A DNA stretch of 64,000 nucleotides from Agriotes lineatus (taxonomy: Eukaryota > Arthropoda > Insecta > Coleoptera > Elateridae), in the NCBI GenBank assembly GCA_940337035.1, contig CALNHX010001951.1:1-64000 (forward strand). The letters are read 5' to 3'. The translations under genes were made by a program, and so were the position numbers. Of the stretch, positions 48,350 to 58,710 are shown piece by piece (within the stretch, counting starts at the first letter, position 1; every line of letters begins with the position of its first letter). The notes under the pieces are model-generated. The model had not been told where the DNA came from, did not search any database, and saw nothing but the letters and a program-made list of their open reading frames with translations.

Positions 48350-48720
48350 TTGATTTTGGAGGCTTTCACGGCCATTGCCATTAAGTAAAAAACGACTTCC
48401 GCGATTATACTGTGTCATTATTGAGGTCGAAGGACTCAACGTTTCGCCCACTTTCGTAAGGGGCTTCATCAGGAGGAAAAGCAAAAGAGCACTGTAACTC
48501 AACGTGTTAACCACGCCAGAGGCGAAACTCTTTGCAAGGGGAGGGATAGAAAAGCACGTTAACTCAACTACGAGTTTCGCCTCTGACGTGGTTTATGATA
48601 GTTTTCCCCAAAATTCGAGGAATTGTACCCGGTGTCGCGACGAACAGGCAGGCAGATGATACCCGGTCGGCGTGTGTCCATCGGCGTTAATTTTGACGGG
48701 CTTGAATTTAGCTGTTTTTC
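48350..48720 (-). mobile_element. Penelope-like element terminal repeat remnant
   Basis: On the reverse strand cctgatgaagcccctta, then gtgggcgaaacgttgagt and ggtcgaaggactcaac-type sequence are the recurrent signature of Penelope-like terminal repeats. An inverted pair aaccacgccagaggcgaaac (48509) and gtttcgcctctgacgtggtt (48593) lies alongside. No coding region. Confidence 0.65.
48428..48475 (-). ncRNA. Hammerhead-like ribozyme core
   Basis: Reverse strand: CTGATGA (48472-48466), stem II with GCCCC (48464-48460) pairing through a loop to GGGC (48450-48447), then GAAAC (48445-48441), a short GTTGA loop and GTC. This is the order of a hammerhead catalytic core with the minimal stem III reported for Penelope-like elements. 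A convincing stem I is not visible, so activity is unproven. Confidence 0.5.
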
Positions 48721-49297
48721 TGCCGCTTGAAAATCAAAGCTAGATCGAGGACGGTTACTGACAGATGGGAAAAAATTATTTTTTTAAATGGGTCAGGATT
48801 TGACGAATTGAAATAATGCACGGCCATTGATCAGATGTCAGGATCATTTCACCTTATTTTTCAAAATGCAAAAACAAATTATGTACAAAAGTTTAGAATT
48901 AAAAGTATGTGCCAAATATGAATTCACAGAAGAAATTCACTGATTTTTCCTATTCTCATACCACCCTGAGATAAGTTAAAGTTAACTTATTATCTAATAC
49001 GATGACGATGTATTGTCAAACTTGAATTTTGCTCAGTTATCAATAAAAAAATTACGTTAATTGTAATTAGTTTTAAAAAAACGTCTTCTATTGTGAGCGC
49101 AAAAACATAGGTATCGTCAAAAAAATGTAATAGCTAACGATCTGAACGTGAAAAACAATTCAAAACAATTATAATTTTTAATTGCAATGTTATAGAAGTA
49201 TTTAGGAATCAAAGACATCAAACATACAAAATAATAAACAAGAAAGTTTCAATAGTTTCATTTTGTCCCACCAAGCAGTTAAGTAATAGTATTATTA

Positions 49298-49362
49298 TAC
49301 TAGTTTAATAAGAGGGCCTATTTAATAGAACGAGTGCTACAATGCCTCTTATTAAATAAGTA
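49298..49362. repeat. Short inverted repeat element (tactagtttaataag family)
   Basis: tactagtttaataag and cttattaaataagta enclose a loop shorter than in the copy at 3411-3505. The right flank taatgtactattttatct matches the flank there. Confidence 0.55.
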
Positions 49363-49563
49363 TAATGTACTATTTTATCTACTTTGCCTAAAAATAATCA
49401 AAAACTTTGAATTTTGACATTTCATAAATGTGAAAATTTGTCAGTTGTTTCAATATTTTTCATATGAAAATAACAAGAGAAAAACAGTGCTGTAATAGAG
49501 TCTATTATAGCACTATTTTAGGTGTTTAATAACCACATTATCACCTCAAAGTAGATAAGGATC

Positions 49564-49840
49564 CCGGGTGGTGTAGCTTGAACAAACGTCCATGTTCGAT
49601 CAGTAGAGTTCAGCAACACTCTTTCTGGTCAGAACTTGGATGGGAGTTCCACGGCTGCTTCTCTCCGCACCTCGTGGTACGGCTGCCATGGAAATAGTTG
49701 GTCCCGGATGTCATAATAACATCACGACAGTCGTTAGTGGGGTTGGAAGTCCCCATAAAATGTACAGTGACGCCTATAATTGGCCTGTTAATTATAATTA
49801 TTCCTCCAAACAGTCTCGATTAATGTTTCTGGATGAAGTC
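49564..49840 (+). mobile_element. 5S-rRNA-like SINE candidate
   Basis: The head 49594-49650 contains gttcgatcagtagagttcag, then caacact and ggtcagaacttggatgggag. This parallels the internal promoter region of 5S rRNA (cgatcacc, agttaagcaac, ggtcagtacttggatgggag). The body that follows (about 49650-49830) is unrelated to 5S. The combination fits a 5S-headed (SINE3-type) element. The ends and target duplication are not defined. Confidence 0.45.
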
Positions 49841-49854
49841 ACATTCTTCTAGTA

Positions 49855-50267
49855 CAGTGGTATTCAAACTTTTTGGTAGTGTAGCCCCACACTGATGACC
49901 CAAGCATCTGGCAACCCGAGTATGTGGAAGGCCATTCCCATGCATTTGTTAAAAATTTAAAGCCAGCTAATACTAACACAGACTCCAGTTAAGAAAAAAC
50001 ATAATTTCTGTAACTTTTTACATACACATCAAATAGACACGAATGTAGAACAACATAATAAAAACCTAAAAAAAGAAAACAAAAAATTCAAATGTAACGA
50101 ATCATAATAAACATTCAAAAAAACGTTTAGTGTGACTCTTGTTTGAAACAGGAAACCATAACTTTAATTTCAAAATTAAACATTTACTATTCTGATAAAT
50201 TTGAGAACTCATTTTTGTCATGTCTTTGTCTGGTGACACCAGCAGACCCCTAGTTTGAATATCAATG
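49855..50267. mobile_element. Non-autonomous hAT, TSD ttctagta
   Basis: Starts CAGTGGTATTCAAACTTTTT and ends CTAGTTTGAATATCAATG; the inverted match is CA-TG-TATTCAAACT. The 8-bp duplication ttctagta is at 49847-49854 and 50268-50275. 413 bp, no transposase. Confidence 0.85.
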
Positions 50268-50275
50268 TTCTAGTA

Positions 50276-50934
50276 AATAAGTGGACATCTCTAAAATCGA
50301 TTTAAGTGTTACTGTAGTTGGTGTTAAAATCTAAGGGCTGTTTTTGAACAGTTGGATACCCATTCGTCAAACCACTCCAAGTTGTTTTGAAAGAACTTAA
50401 CCAGTATGTAAAACAAGCAAAGCAATAATGAATTTATGTTGTTAGAAATATTATATGATGTAGTACAATCATCTACAGAGCAGTTAAAACATGTTAATAA
50501 AGATGTCAAAAAGTTATTTCTGTTTAAAGTGTTATACATACCATTTATACATTTAGTAAAGGCAATTTGCGAAAAAAAATCCTTAAGACTGCGTAGTTAT
50601 AAAATTTTAGTTCATTGCTCACTGAATTACTAAATATTTACAAAAAATTCTATAAAAACAGATTCATTTAACTTAGTTTGATACTACCTAGGTTGCCAAT
50701 TTTACCGTCATTTTCATCATATTCATGTGATATATGTGTGATTTATTTATTTTTGGGCATACTCTCAAATTACGTGGTAACTTTATATCTTGATCAAAAA
50801 GAATTTTGTAATATACAAGCTTATTTTTCCTTGTGGGGGTTAAAAAAATTGGTGCATTTTATCAAGTGAAGAGAATAAAAAAACTGAGAAAAATAGAGGA
50901 AAAATGGCTGAACATATATGGGCCATTATCTATT
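50276..50934. other. AT-rich stretch, no gene recognised
   Basis: Several short open frames on both strands but none with family resemblance. It may include decayed parts of the P/THAP9-like gene that follows on the reverse strand. Confidence 0.4.
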
Positions 50935-51220
50935 TCTTTGGAATTTCCAAATTCGCTCCAAATGTTTTTTGTTTTGGTGGAATCATCACAAAGTACTCCA
51001 TCAACACTGTTCTAGTAATTATAATTTGTAATAATAATTTTGCAAGAATATTTCCTTTTGTTAGTTCTTCAGCTCCATATACAGCAACTGCTTGATGGAA
51101 ACTTTCATGTAGTGAACTAAACATAAATACCAATGCATGGTCAGCTAATTCCATACTATTCGATGAACTTTAAGTGTCATCAAGATCACTGCCAAAATCA
51201 AAAACACCCCTATATTTCAT
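50935..51220 (-). pseudogene. P/THAP9-like transposase fragment
   Basis: The reverse-strand frame 51154-50930 reads MELADHALVFMFSSLHESFH, then QAVAVYGAEELTKGNILAKL. ADHxLVFMF followed by a G-containing segment and an LAKL helix is the core after the first catalytic aspartate region in P/THAP9-type transposases. A short upstream piece (YRGVFDFGSDLDD) precedes it across a stop. Both ends are missing. Strand and position show it is not the same copy as 4271-6060. Confidence 0.5.
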
Positions 51221-51252
51221 AGTATTTACATTTACACTTATACTGGTATATA

Positions 51253-52691
51253 CAGTGTGTCTCACTTTAGACGGCACCACCTCAAATTTTTTTATATATT
51301 ATCGATTAAAATAATCTGATTATAATCCTTACTAAATTCTACTTTTAGGATATGTTACTTTCCCTTCACGGTAAAATGCTAGCCTGCTACAATTTAAAAT
51401 TAACAGCAAAATTGAAGAAGTTGTATTAGGGATCTTTTATCAAAAAATCTTGTTAATGAAAGTTGTTCAGAATCGTTCAAATAAACTAAATCCGAAATTT
51501 TATTAAAAACAAAAAGTTTTTTAAATCTCAAAAAATTTAAATAGCGATATATGGGATGCATTACATGATCTTCCAGTTGCAGTACGGCAGGAAATGTACT
51601 AACAATTAGACGGGGTCTGTACATAATGCAGTTATATTTAGGGAATGGTTAAATGAAAATTTCCCGGGAAGATGGATAGGTCGTAACAGTCCCCTAATCG
51701 CATGGCATAGATTTTTATTTATGAGGAACTATTAAAAATAAAGTGTATAAATCTATATCAATAAATATTCAACAACTTTGTGACACAATAACTCAAGCTT
51801 GCCAAGGCATAAGTTGAGAAATGGGGATTTAGTTGAAAATACTGTTATTTAAGTAATTAAGCATCGTTTTTTATTGTATTGAATTAAAAGAACAAAATAA
51901 AAAATCATGATGAACTTGTGAGAATGTTGGAATTTTCTGGACTTCAAAATTTTTTGTTTTTAATGAAATTTTGGATTTAGCTTATTTGAACGATTCTGAA
52001 CAACTTTTATTAACAAGATTTTTTGATAAAAAAATCCCTAATATGACTTCTTTGCTGTTTATTTTAAGTCGTAGTAGGCTAGCATTTTACCGCGAAGGGA
52101 AAGTAACATACTCTAAAAGCACAATTTAGTGAGGGGTATGATCAAACCAAAAATATTTTTTAAATAAATAATATATAAAAAAAAAATATACGGTACCCCC
52201 CACCCAAGAAAAGCGCCCTTCCGTGCTTTCTAAGAATACTTCGATACTCAGCATCACTCCGTTTCGCTAATACAATAAAATGCTATGAACCAGTTATTTA
52301 TCAAAAACCAAAAAAGAATTTTTTTTGCCGACGACCATAGCTCAAAAGTAGATGTTGCCTTCATTTTCGGATGACCTATCGAATGAAAACGATCCAAGAC
52401 TTCAGGAAGGTTCCTGGCGACCGGAATCGTGTACACATACGAACATACATCCCCCGCACAGCACGTTTAGGCACCCCCCAATACGGGGGATTGATCTAGT
52501 GGGCTGGGATCTTCACCAAAAGATCCGCACCGCCGAGACGGAGATTTGATATAGTGGGTTCATTAGTCGGTTGGCTCGAATTTTAGAGATATTTGACTCA
52601 GAGTAGTTTTCGATATGAGGGAATTTCAATACTTCGTACACTTCGTGTCGAAGTAATACCGGGGTGGTGCCGTCTAAAGTGAGACACACTG
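51253..52691. mobile_element. Non-autonomous mariner-like element with long inverted repeats
   Basis: CAGTGTGTCTCACTTTAGAC and GTCTAAAGTGAGACACACTG are flanked by TA (51251-51252 and 52692-52693). Inner arms (about 51290-51600 and 51930-52180) also mirror each other. Between the right inner arm and the right terminus there are about 470 extra bases (52195-52660), beginning acggtaccccccaccc, which resembles the terminus itself and suggests a secondary insertion or an internal rearrangement. The first nine bases are shared with the element at 24333. No transposase. Confidence 0.8.
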
Positions 52692-52964
52692 TATATGGAG
52701 ACAATTCATCAATGCAGTTTTTCTGTGTTTTTAATATTCCAATTTTGATTCTTTTTCTAAAGCCTAATGATTGTTAGCATAACTTTACTACAATGCGGTA
52801 GTGCTGTTGTTCTATAGTTCGTGCATAGTATTAAGTGCATTATATCCACTTCATCTTTACCCATCACTTTCAACATTTTTCCTGTTACTTCATCTACACC
52901 TGCAACCTTATTATTTTTCAGTTCGTGTATTGCTCATTTCACTTCCGATTTCAATGTTTAGTCA

Positions 52965-53585
52965 ATAGTAGAATTAAATTTCGACAAAGACCGCGTTGTC
53001 TTTGTACTTGCCAGAGTACCTCACTACTTCCCAAGAATGGTACATGAAGCCATAGAAATAGAAAAACATCCAAATAATATAAACAGGGAAGATGGTTTTA
53101 GAACTTAGTAAAATTTGGACTCCTGTCATTCATGGTCTAAAGCATTACAACCACCGATCGTCAGCCAGTCACGCACCGCTGCCGCAAAGTGCATTGGATT
53201 TGAACGACCAATCAACGTTACGCCATTCTGCACGGCTGGCACAGAAGAATATAAATACATTCATGCCGTCTTCCAGCAATTTTCACTCTGATGATGCAAG
53301 CTGGAATGTCTTGCGAAACGTTAGTCTATATCGGTGCACAAACAGTAAAAAAGGCCAAATATGCCTAAGTATCCTTGTTCACAAGGTACTCTAATAACAC
53401 AGACCAAATCATGGGTGGCTTGTACGAGTTCACAAGCCACCAAAGAACATAAACGTTACGCAAACTCGTGCTTGAGGGGTGTTAGACACATTAAGCCAAC
53501 AAATGCTGGGTGTTTATCTACAAAGACGACGCGGTCTAAGCCGAAATTTAATTCTAATATTGACAATTCGAGTAACCTTTAAAGC
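52965..53585 (+). mobile_element. Penelope-like element 3' piece
   Basis: Forward-strand translation gives VLARVPHYFPRMVHEAIEIE, then KHPNNINREDGFRT, the characteristic C-terminal end of Penelope-like proteins after the GIY-YIG domain. Non-coding sequence follows with a hammerhead-like core at 53288-53326. An open frame at 53361-53582 downstream has no recognised similarity. The piece lies within a reverse-strand LINE. Confidence 0.65.
53288..53326 (+). ncRNA. Hammerhead-like ribozyme core
   Basis: CTGATGA (53288-53294), a perfect 5-bp stem II (GCAAG at 53296-53300 with CTTGC at 53310-53314), GAAAC (53315-53319), loop GTTA, and GTC (53324-53326). It lies about 190 bp downstream of a Penelope-like C-terminus, where such motifs are known to reside. 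Stem I pairing is weak by eye. Confidence 0.5.
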
Positions 53586-54559
53586 TTCAAACATTATATA
53601 TTCAATATGTTTAGTTTGTTTTCCTATGTTATAGTAATAGTCCCATGATCTTAATTTTTTGCCTGTACATCACATTTGTATAGATTTTAGCAGCACTGTT
53701 TTCATTCTAACGGTATTTCTAGAAAGTTTGTCACCACTGTTTCATTGCTATCTTGTATAATCTGTGTGTGTGGTTTAAATTTTTGGAAAGATATCGTACT
53801 TTTCACAAAGTCCTTTATGTCCATATTTAATACTGTGTTGTTCCAGTTGGGAACATGCATATATCACTGATGTGTTTGTTCTTATGTTGTCTACATGCTT
53901 GTTTGAGTTCTTTATTCAGTTACTGAAGTTTTATAGTTTTTCTAACTATCTATGTGCGACAATTTTATTTTCCGTCTTTCTTCAATTAGCTCTTCTGTTA
54001 CTTTCGTCATCCAGTATTTCTTAGGTTGTAAATCACGTTTACAAGTCATTATTACTCCATTTGTCCGGTCTTTTATATTCACCCTTGTTTCGTTAACATT
54101 CTGTTTTGTTTTTCTGTTTTTTAAAATTTATTTTCCATTTCTTTAGGTCTGGTAATATTCTTCTTCTAGTTATTTGTACAGACACAGTATTGTGTAGCTT
54201 TAGTTTTATATATGCTTCGAGTAATTTGTGATATCAGCCACATATTTCACTTAGTTGTGTTTTAATATTTCTTATGATTGATCTCCATCTGGCGCTTATT
54301 AGGAGATAAACTACTTGATTTTTGTATTTTTCACATGGAGTGATACAAGTTGATAATTGTCTTGATTGCTACTGTGAAGTTATTATTAATAGCAAATTTT
54401 ACAAGCCACCCTTCACTATGGCTTCTTTCGCGTAGACTATGTTTTCTTGCTATGTGACAAATGTGGTCAACATTTAATATAAATCCAATTTTAGCGTTAT
54501 GGTCTCCTGTTACTGCCACACAAATACAGAAAAGTGATGTCTGAAATATGTAATTTGGC

Positions 54560-55520
54560 TTATTTTTGTGTAATTAGAACATTTACATTAGAAAAATTCA
54601 GATTCTATGTGAATTATATTAAAATATATTAAAACTCTGCGGGTAATCCTCAATTTCTATCTGTAAACGTTGTAAATACACGTAAATTACATATCTCAGT
54701 CATTAATTTTTATGGATCTGGGTGTCAATCAAGCGCACCTACCTGATTATCAGAAAATTTTGTGAAAACCACAATTACAATTGTAGACCAAATAAAGTAG
54801 AGGTCACATCAGTTGCTCTTTTACGAGCAAAATGTTTTACTCTATTAAATGATTAGCACCACAATCACATTTGCAATAGCAAAACTTGTATTGTGATCAT
54901 AGAAAGAATTTATTTTCAGTCTTTAATGGTTCATCATGAGATGAAATGACCATGAAACTAACGCACGCATTACAATTCGCTAGCCGAGTTGATGTGTGCA
55001 TGTATAAGCGGTATATATACCGATTGGTTAATATTCACGTTCAAAACTGCGCTGCGCTGGCGCTATCATTCGGGCAATGGCTCAAACATATTACTATATT
55101 TAAAAGTGGAGCGTGTAATTTAGATTGCAGTAATTATAAATTGCTGTGATGTGAAGAATATTAAAAATAAATATTTGCTTTTATTGCAATAACATACCGT
55201 AAACACAATGAAGCTTCGAACATACTTTGAAGACCATTAAAAATATATCCTCGAAATAGTGATACCAATGTCACTTACGAAAACAAAATCCCTGTTCATC
55301 ACATAATTAATTTTTTTAAAATAAAGACGACAGCAAAACATGCTATGTATGTAAGTTATTGGACGTCATTATATGTTGTCAGTTTTTGGTCAACGGACAG
55401 ACGTCTCTTGCTGAAGAATCACTTCATTTTGATGTCATTATGAATTACCGCCAGAATTTCGTTTTTATAGCAAAATAACGGAATATCAACAATAAAGCTG
55501 TTAAAATTTATAGTAAAATT
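54560..55520. other. AT-rich spacer, no gene recognised
   Basis: It lies between the reverse-strand LINE and the start of the zinc-finger duplication block. No terminal repeats or coding similarity noticed. Confidence 0.5.
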
Positions 55521-56078
55521 GAAAAATTTACTGTTCGATATTCAATGCTGACATGATGAATACGTTGATCTTGGAGCTTCTATTGGATAGAAAGTCCATC
55601 CGATCATGACAAATCAGTCGCTGTTACAAGCTACAGCGTTTTTGTCCTATTTTATTTTAACAGACTCTACAAGCCCGTTATAATTGAACGAAGACGAATG
55701 ATACATTAGAAAGAGATAATGATCTTGATTAACCAACTTCACTTTGCTTTATCGTACGTCAAACACGTACATAACCATACTTTTCGTGTGTAATTTGAAA
55801 CTCAAGTACAACCTATAACACACTCAAAAACAAACGTTGGTAAACTGCCAAGTGTACAGTTTGTTATGATGGTTAGTTTATTTAATAGTTTGGCAACAAA
55901 TGTCTACCACCACATCTACCTGAACTCGATCTATCTTGATTGCGTTTCTGTCACCAAAATGCAACGCTGCATCTGCTTCGTTCAATTCGAGCCGGAAAAG
56001 TTTCCATCCGATAGAAGCCCCAAGATAAACCTACTCATTGCTAATTTGATTGTAGTTTAATGGTAATCTTTTTGTTGT

Positions 56079-56080
56079 AG
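56079..56080 (+). promoter_or_regulatory. Predicted 3' splice site before zinc-finger CDS, copy B
   Basis: tctttttgttgtag then gtctaaaa, 69 bp before the ATG, conserved with copy A at 15917-15918. Conservation between paralogs supports a leader intron. Confidence 0.5.
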
Positions 56081-56149
56081 GTCTAAAAAAAATTAAATTC
56101 TATTGGCTTTTCTACGATTAACGAGAACGCTGACGTTTAAGCAACTGTA

Positions 56150-57421
56150 ATGGACATCAAAGAAGAAACTTTGGATAGTAAATCATGTAGTTCTACACCA
56201 ACTACATCATGCATATTACAGAGCATAGATAGTAATAAAAATGTTGATAAATTAGGCATGAAACGAGAAAGCAACAAAAGTACTAATTTAGTTACACATG
56301 TTAGGGCTCATACAGGGGAAAAACTGCATATTTGCTCTTTTTGTGATTTCAAAACCACACACAAAAATCTTTTAGTAACACATATGTGGTCACACACAGA
56401 AAAAAAGCCTTACAGTTGTTCTGTTTGTGAATACAGAACAGCGAAAAAAAGTCATTTAGTTAGACATGCGAAGACTCATACTGGCAAAAAGCCCTATATT
56501 TGTTCTGTTTGCGATATCAAAATGACCCAAAAAGCTGATTTAATTAGACATATGAGGACACATACAGGTGAAAAGCCTTATAGTTGTTCTGTTTGTGAAT
56601 ATAGAACGGTGAATAAAAGTCATTTAGTTAGACATGCGAAGACTCATACTGGCGAAAATTCCTATATTTGTTCTGTTTGCGATATCAAAATAACACAAAA
56701 AGCTGATTTAAGTAGACATATGAGGACACATACAGGTGAAAAGCCTTACAGTTGCTTTGTTTGTAAATACAGAACGGTAGACAAAAGTAGTTTAGTTTTA
56801 CATATGAGGACTCATACAGGAGATAAGTCTTTTATTTGCTCTGTTTGCAGATACAAAACAGCATATAAAAGTCATTTAATTGCACATATGAGGACTCATA
56901 CAGGTGAAAAACCTTATATTTGCTCTGTTTGTGAATACAGAACAGCAGAGAAAACTGGTTTAGTTAGGCATATGAGGACTCATACAGGCGAAAAACCTTA
57001 TATTTGTGCTGTTTGTGATTTTAAAACGTCACAGAAAGTAGTTTTAGTTAGACATGTGAGGTTACATACAGGAGAAAAGCCTTACAGTTGCTCTGTTTGC
57101 GGATTCAGAACAGCATATAGAAGTGTTTTAGTTAGACATGTAAAGAATCATACAGGTGAAAAGCCGTATATCTGTTCTGTGTGTGATTTCAAAACAACAC
57201 GGAAAAATCAGTTAGATACACATGTTAGAATGCATACAGGAGAAAAGCCTTGTATTTGTCCTTTTTGTGATTTTAAAACAACAACTAAAAGTAATTTAGT
57301 TGTACATGTTAGGTCACACACAGGAGAAAAACCCTATAGTTGCTCTGTCTGTGAATTCAGAACGGCAAATAGAGGTAGTTTAGTTAGACATTATAGGACT
57401 CATACAGGCGAAAAGCCTTAG
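56150..57421 (+). CDS. C2H2 zinc-finger protein, 13 tandem fingers (copy B)
   Basis: 423 residues, the same length and plan as the paralog at 15987: a MDIKEE head with SUMO-type consensus, the tail half of a lost finger (LVTHVRAHTGEK), then 13 fingers of 28 residues. Alignment of fingers is shifted in the middle: B fingers 9-11 correspond to A fingers 8-10, while finger 13 corresponds in both, so fingers have been gained and lost at different places. Contact residues (-1,2,3,6) differ in most fingers, for example KSHR in 2, YSHA in 7, RNQT in 11 and NGSR in 13, so DNA targets probably differ. Linkers after fingers 1, 2, 4 and 6 are altered (TEKKP, TGKKP, TGENS, TGDKS). The frame ends at the same TGEKP-TAG point as copy A. 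Confidence 0.9.
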   Translation: MDIKEETLDSKSCSSTPTTSCILQSIDSNKNVDKLGMKRESNKSTNLVTHVRAHTGEKLHICSFCDFKTTHKNLLVTHMWSHTEKKPYSCSVCEYRTAKKSHLVRHAKTHTGKKPYICSVCDIKMTQKADLIRHMRTHTGEKPYSCSVCEYRTVNKSHLVRHAKTHTGENSYICSVCDIKITQKADLSRHMRTHTGEKPYSCFVCKYRTVDKSSLVLHMRTHTGDKSFICSVCRYKTAYKSHLIAHMRTHTGEKPYICSVCEYRTAEKTGLVRHMRTHTGEKPYICAVCDFKTSQKVVLVRHVRLHTGEKPYSCSVCGFRTAYRSVLVRHVKNHTGEKPYICSVCDFKTTRKNQLDTHVRMHTGEKPCICPFCDFKTTTKSNLVVHVRSHTGEKPYSCSVCEFRTANRGSLVRHYRTHTGEKP

Positions 57422-57500
57422 ATCTGCTCGGTTTGTAATTTCTAAACAACACAAAAAAGTAATTTAGTTACACATATTAAGAACTCATACAGATGAAAAC
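57422..57500 (+). pseudogene. Decayed 14th zinc finger beyond the stop, copy B
   Basis: In frame after the TAG stop the sequence reads ICSVCNF, a TAA stop, TTQKSNLVTHIKNS, clearly a former finger. The TAG replaces the expected tyrosine codon that opens each finger (TAT/TAC). Copy A has the same TAG but little finger sequence after it. Confidence 0.7.
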
Positions 57501-58265
57501 GTTTTAAAAGTTGCTTAATTTGTAAATACAAAGAAACAAAAAATACTTTAGTGAAGTAACGTGGTTTAAATACGGAAAAATATCATTAAGAATGTTATTC
57601 CGAGTATAAAATTATAGCTCTAAGCAAAATGTGAAAATTTCTTAACATGAATTCGATTCATGAATGATAGTACAAATTTAATTATTCATACAAATTGCTG
57701 ACATTCTTTACAATAGTAATTGTTTTTTCTTAATTATCTAAAGGTCTATTATCAGTTATCTGGTCTATTATCAAATATTTTTTTATGTTTTACAAATAAA
57801 TTGTCTAAATACTGTTCTGAATTTTCAGTTGTTCTAAATGCATTACACTTATTATTGCTAGGTTACTTCATCTAGGATATTTTTCAAACCAATTAAGACC
57901 AAAACAGTCGCAACTCTAATTTTCTTGCATTATTGCTCACTTACCAACATTTTTATGTTTTCAAATGTCATTGAAAGCTTATGACAGAACTTATCTCTTT
58001 ATATTTTGATTCCAGAAAAAGTGGGTTATATTTGTAGGTTATGTAAACGAAATTGTTGGTTAATGTAAAATTTTATCAATGTTGGAGTGTATCCTGTGTC
58101 AATTTGTGCATTAATAATCATAAAGTCTTTATTTTGGTGGAGGATATATGTTATATAGAACCTAATTAGAAACAATATATAGTCTGTTCATACCAAAATC
58201 ACAAGCTTCAGTTCAGTTAAACTATTTTTCAACTGAACCTTGAAATTATAGACAGCCAGTTATAT

Positions 58266-58710
58266 TGTAACGACCTTGAGCCGGGTCGGGGGCAAACAGA
58301 TGAGTCAGCCTTCCAGACTTCGAGCGACTCTTGCGCGCGAACACGTCAGCGTTGCCGCAATAATCGAGTGAGGTCGCGAAGTTTCCAGAATGAATCATTC
58401 GGCGAGATATAAATAAGCGCAAGCGGAAATAATAGGCAGTCCGAAGCTAGCTTGAAGTGCGCGAAGCTGCCATATAAATAACTTGTGTGTAAATAAATCT
58501 AGCCATATAAATCATTCATGTTGAAGTCGTATGCAAATAAATAAAGTGTATTTGTTGTTAGAAATAGTTCCTGTTAGTGTATAAATAATTTGTGTTCCGC
58601 ATTAATAGTTCTTGTGTTTTTGTAAATCGTTAAGATAAATTGCTGCAAATAAATGCTTAAAACAAGAAGCGGCGTATAATTTTTAATAGCCCAAACCATA
58701 AATCGTAACA
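58266..58710 (+). mobile_element. Solo LTR, 445 bp, TSD atat
   Basis: Starts TGTAACGACC and ends AAATCGTAACA, with atat on both sides (58262-58265 and 58711-58714). Copy A lacks it at the matching site (near 18755). Inside is a TATA box (tataaata, 58408-58415) and several aataaat sites downstream, as in a retroviral-type LTR. Orientation is inferred from that order. Family (Ty3-like or BEL) not determined. Confidence 0.88.

Larger units (their letters stand above)
45576..48890. other. 3.3-kb composite insertion private to copy B
   Basis: Copy A continues directly across this point (12880). The segment contains a GC-rich block (about 45790-47680), a hAT 5' fragment (47683-48170) and a Penelope-like terminal piece (48350-48720). 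Around 45679 a TGTTAACG motif next to a reverse-strand TATA-like and poly(A)-like stretch (45740-45790) could mark an LTR in reverse orientation, but no partner LTR was found. Confidence 0.5.
52740..54530 (-). mobile_element. Decayed reverse-strand LINE, interrupted by a PLE piece
   Basis: On the reverse strand, endonuclease sequence at 54519-54250 includes VTGDHNAKIGF and SEGWLVKFAINNNFTVA (the GDxN catalytic motif of AP-type endonucleases). The linker runs to about 53590. After an interruption, the RT finger region at about 52955-52770 reads HELKNNKVAGVDEVTGKML. The domains are in the right order on one strand, so this is one LINE split by 52965-53585. Numerous stops. RTE/Jockey-type placement is tentative. 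Confidence 0.65.

Noticed and set aside
49590..49650. Functional 5S rRNA gene
   Set aside because: Only the internal promoter region is similar; the 5' and 3' stems of 5S rRNA are absent and no T-run terminator follows.
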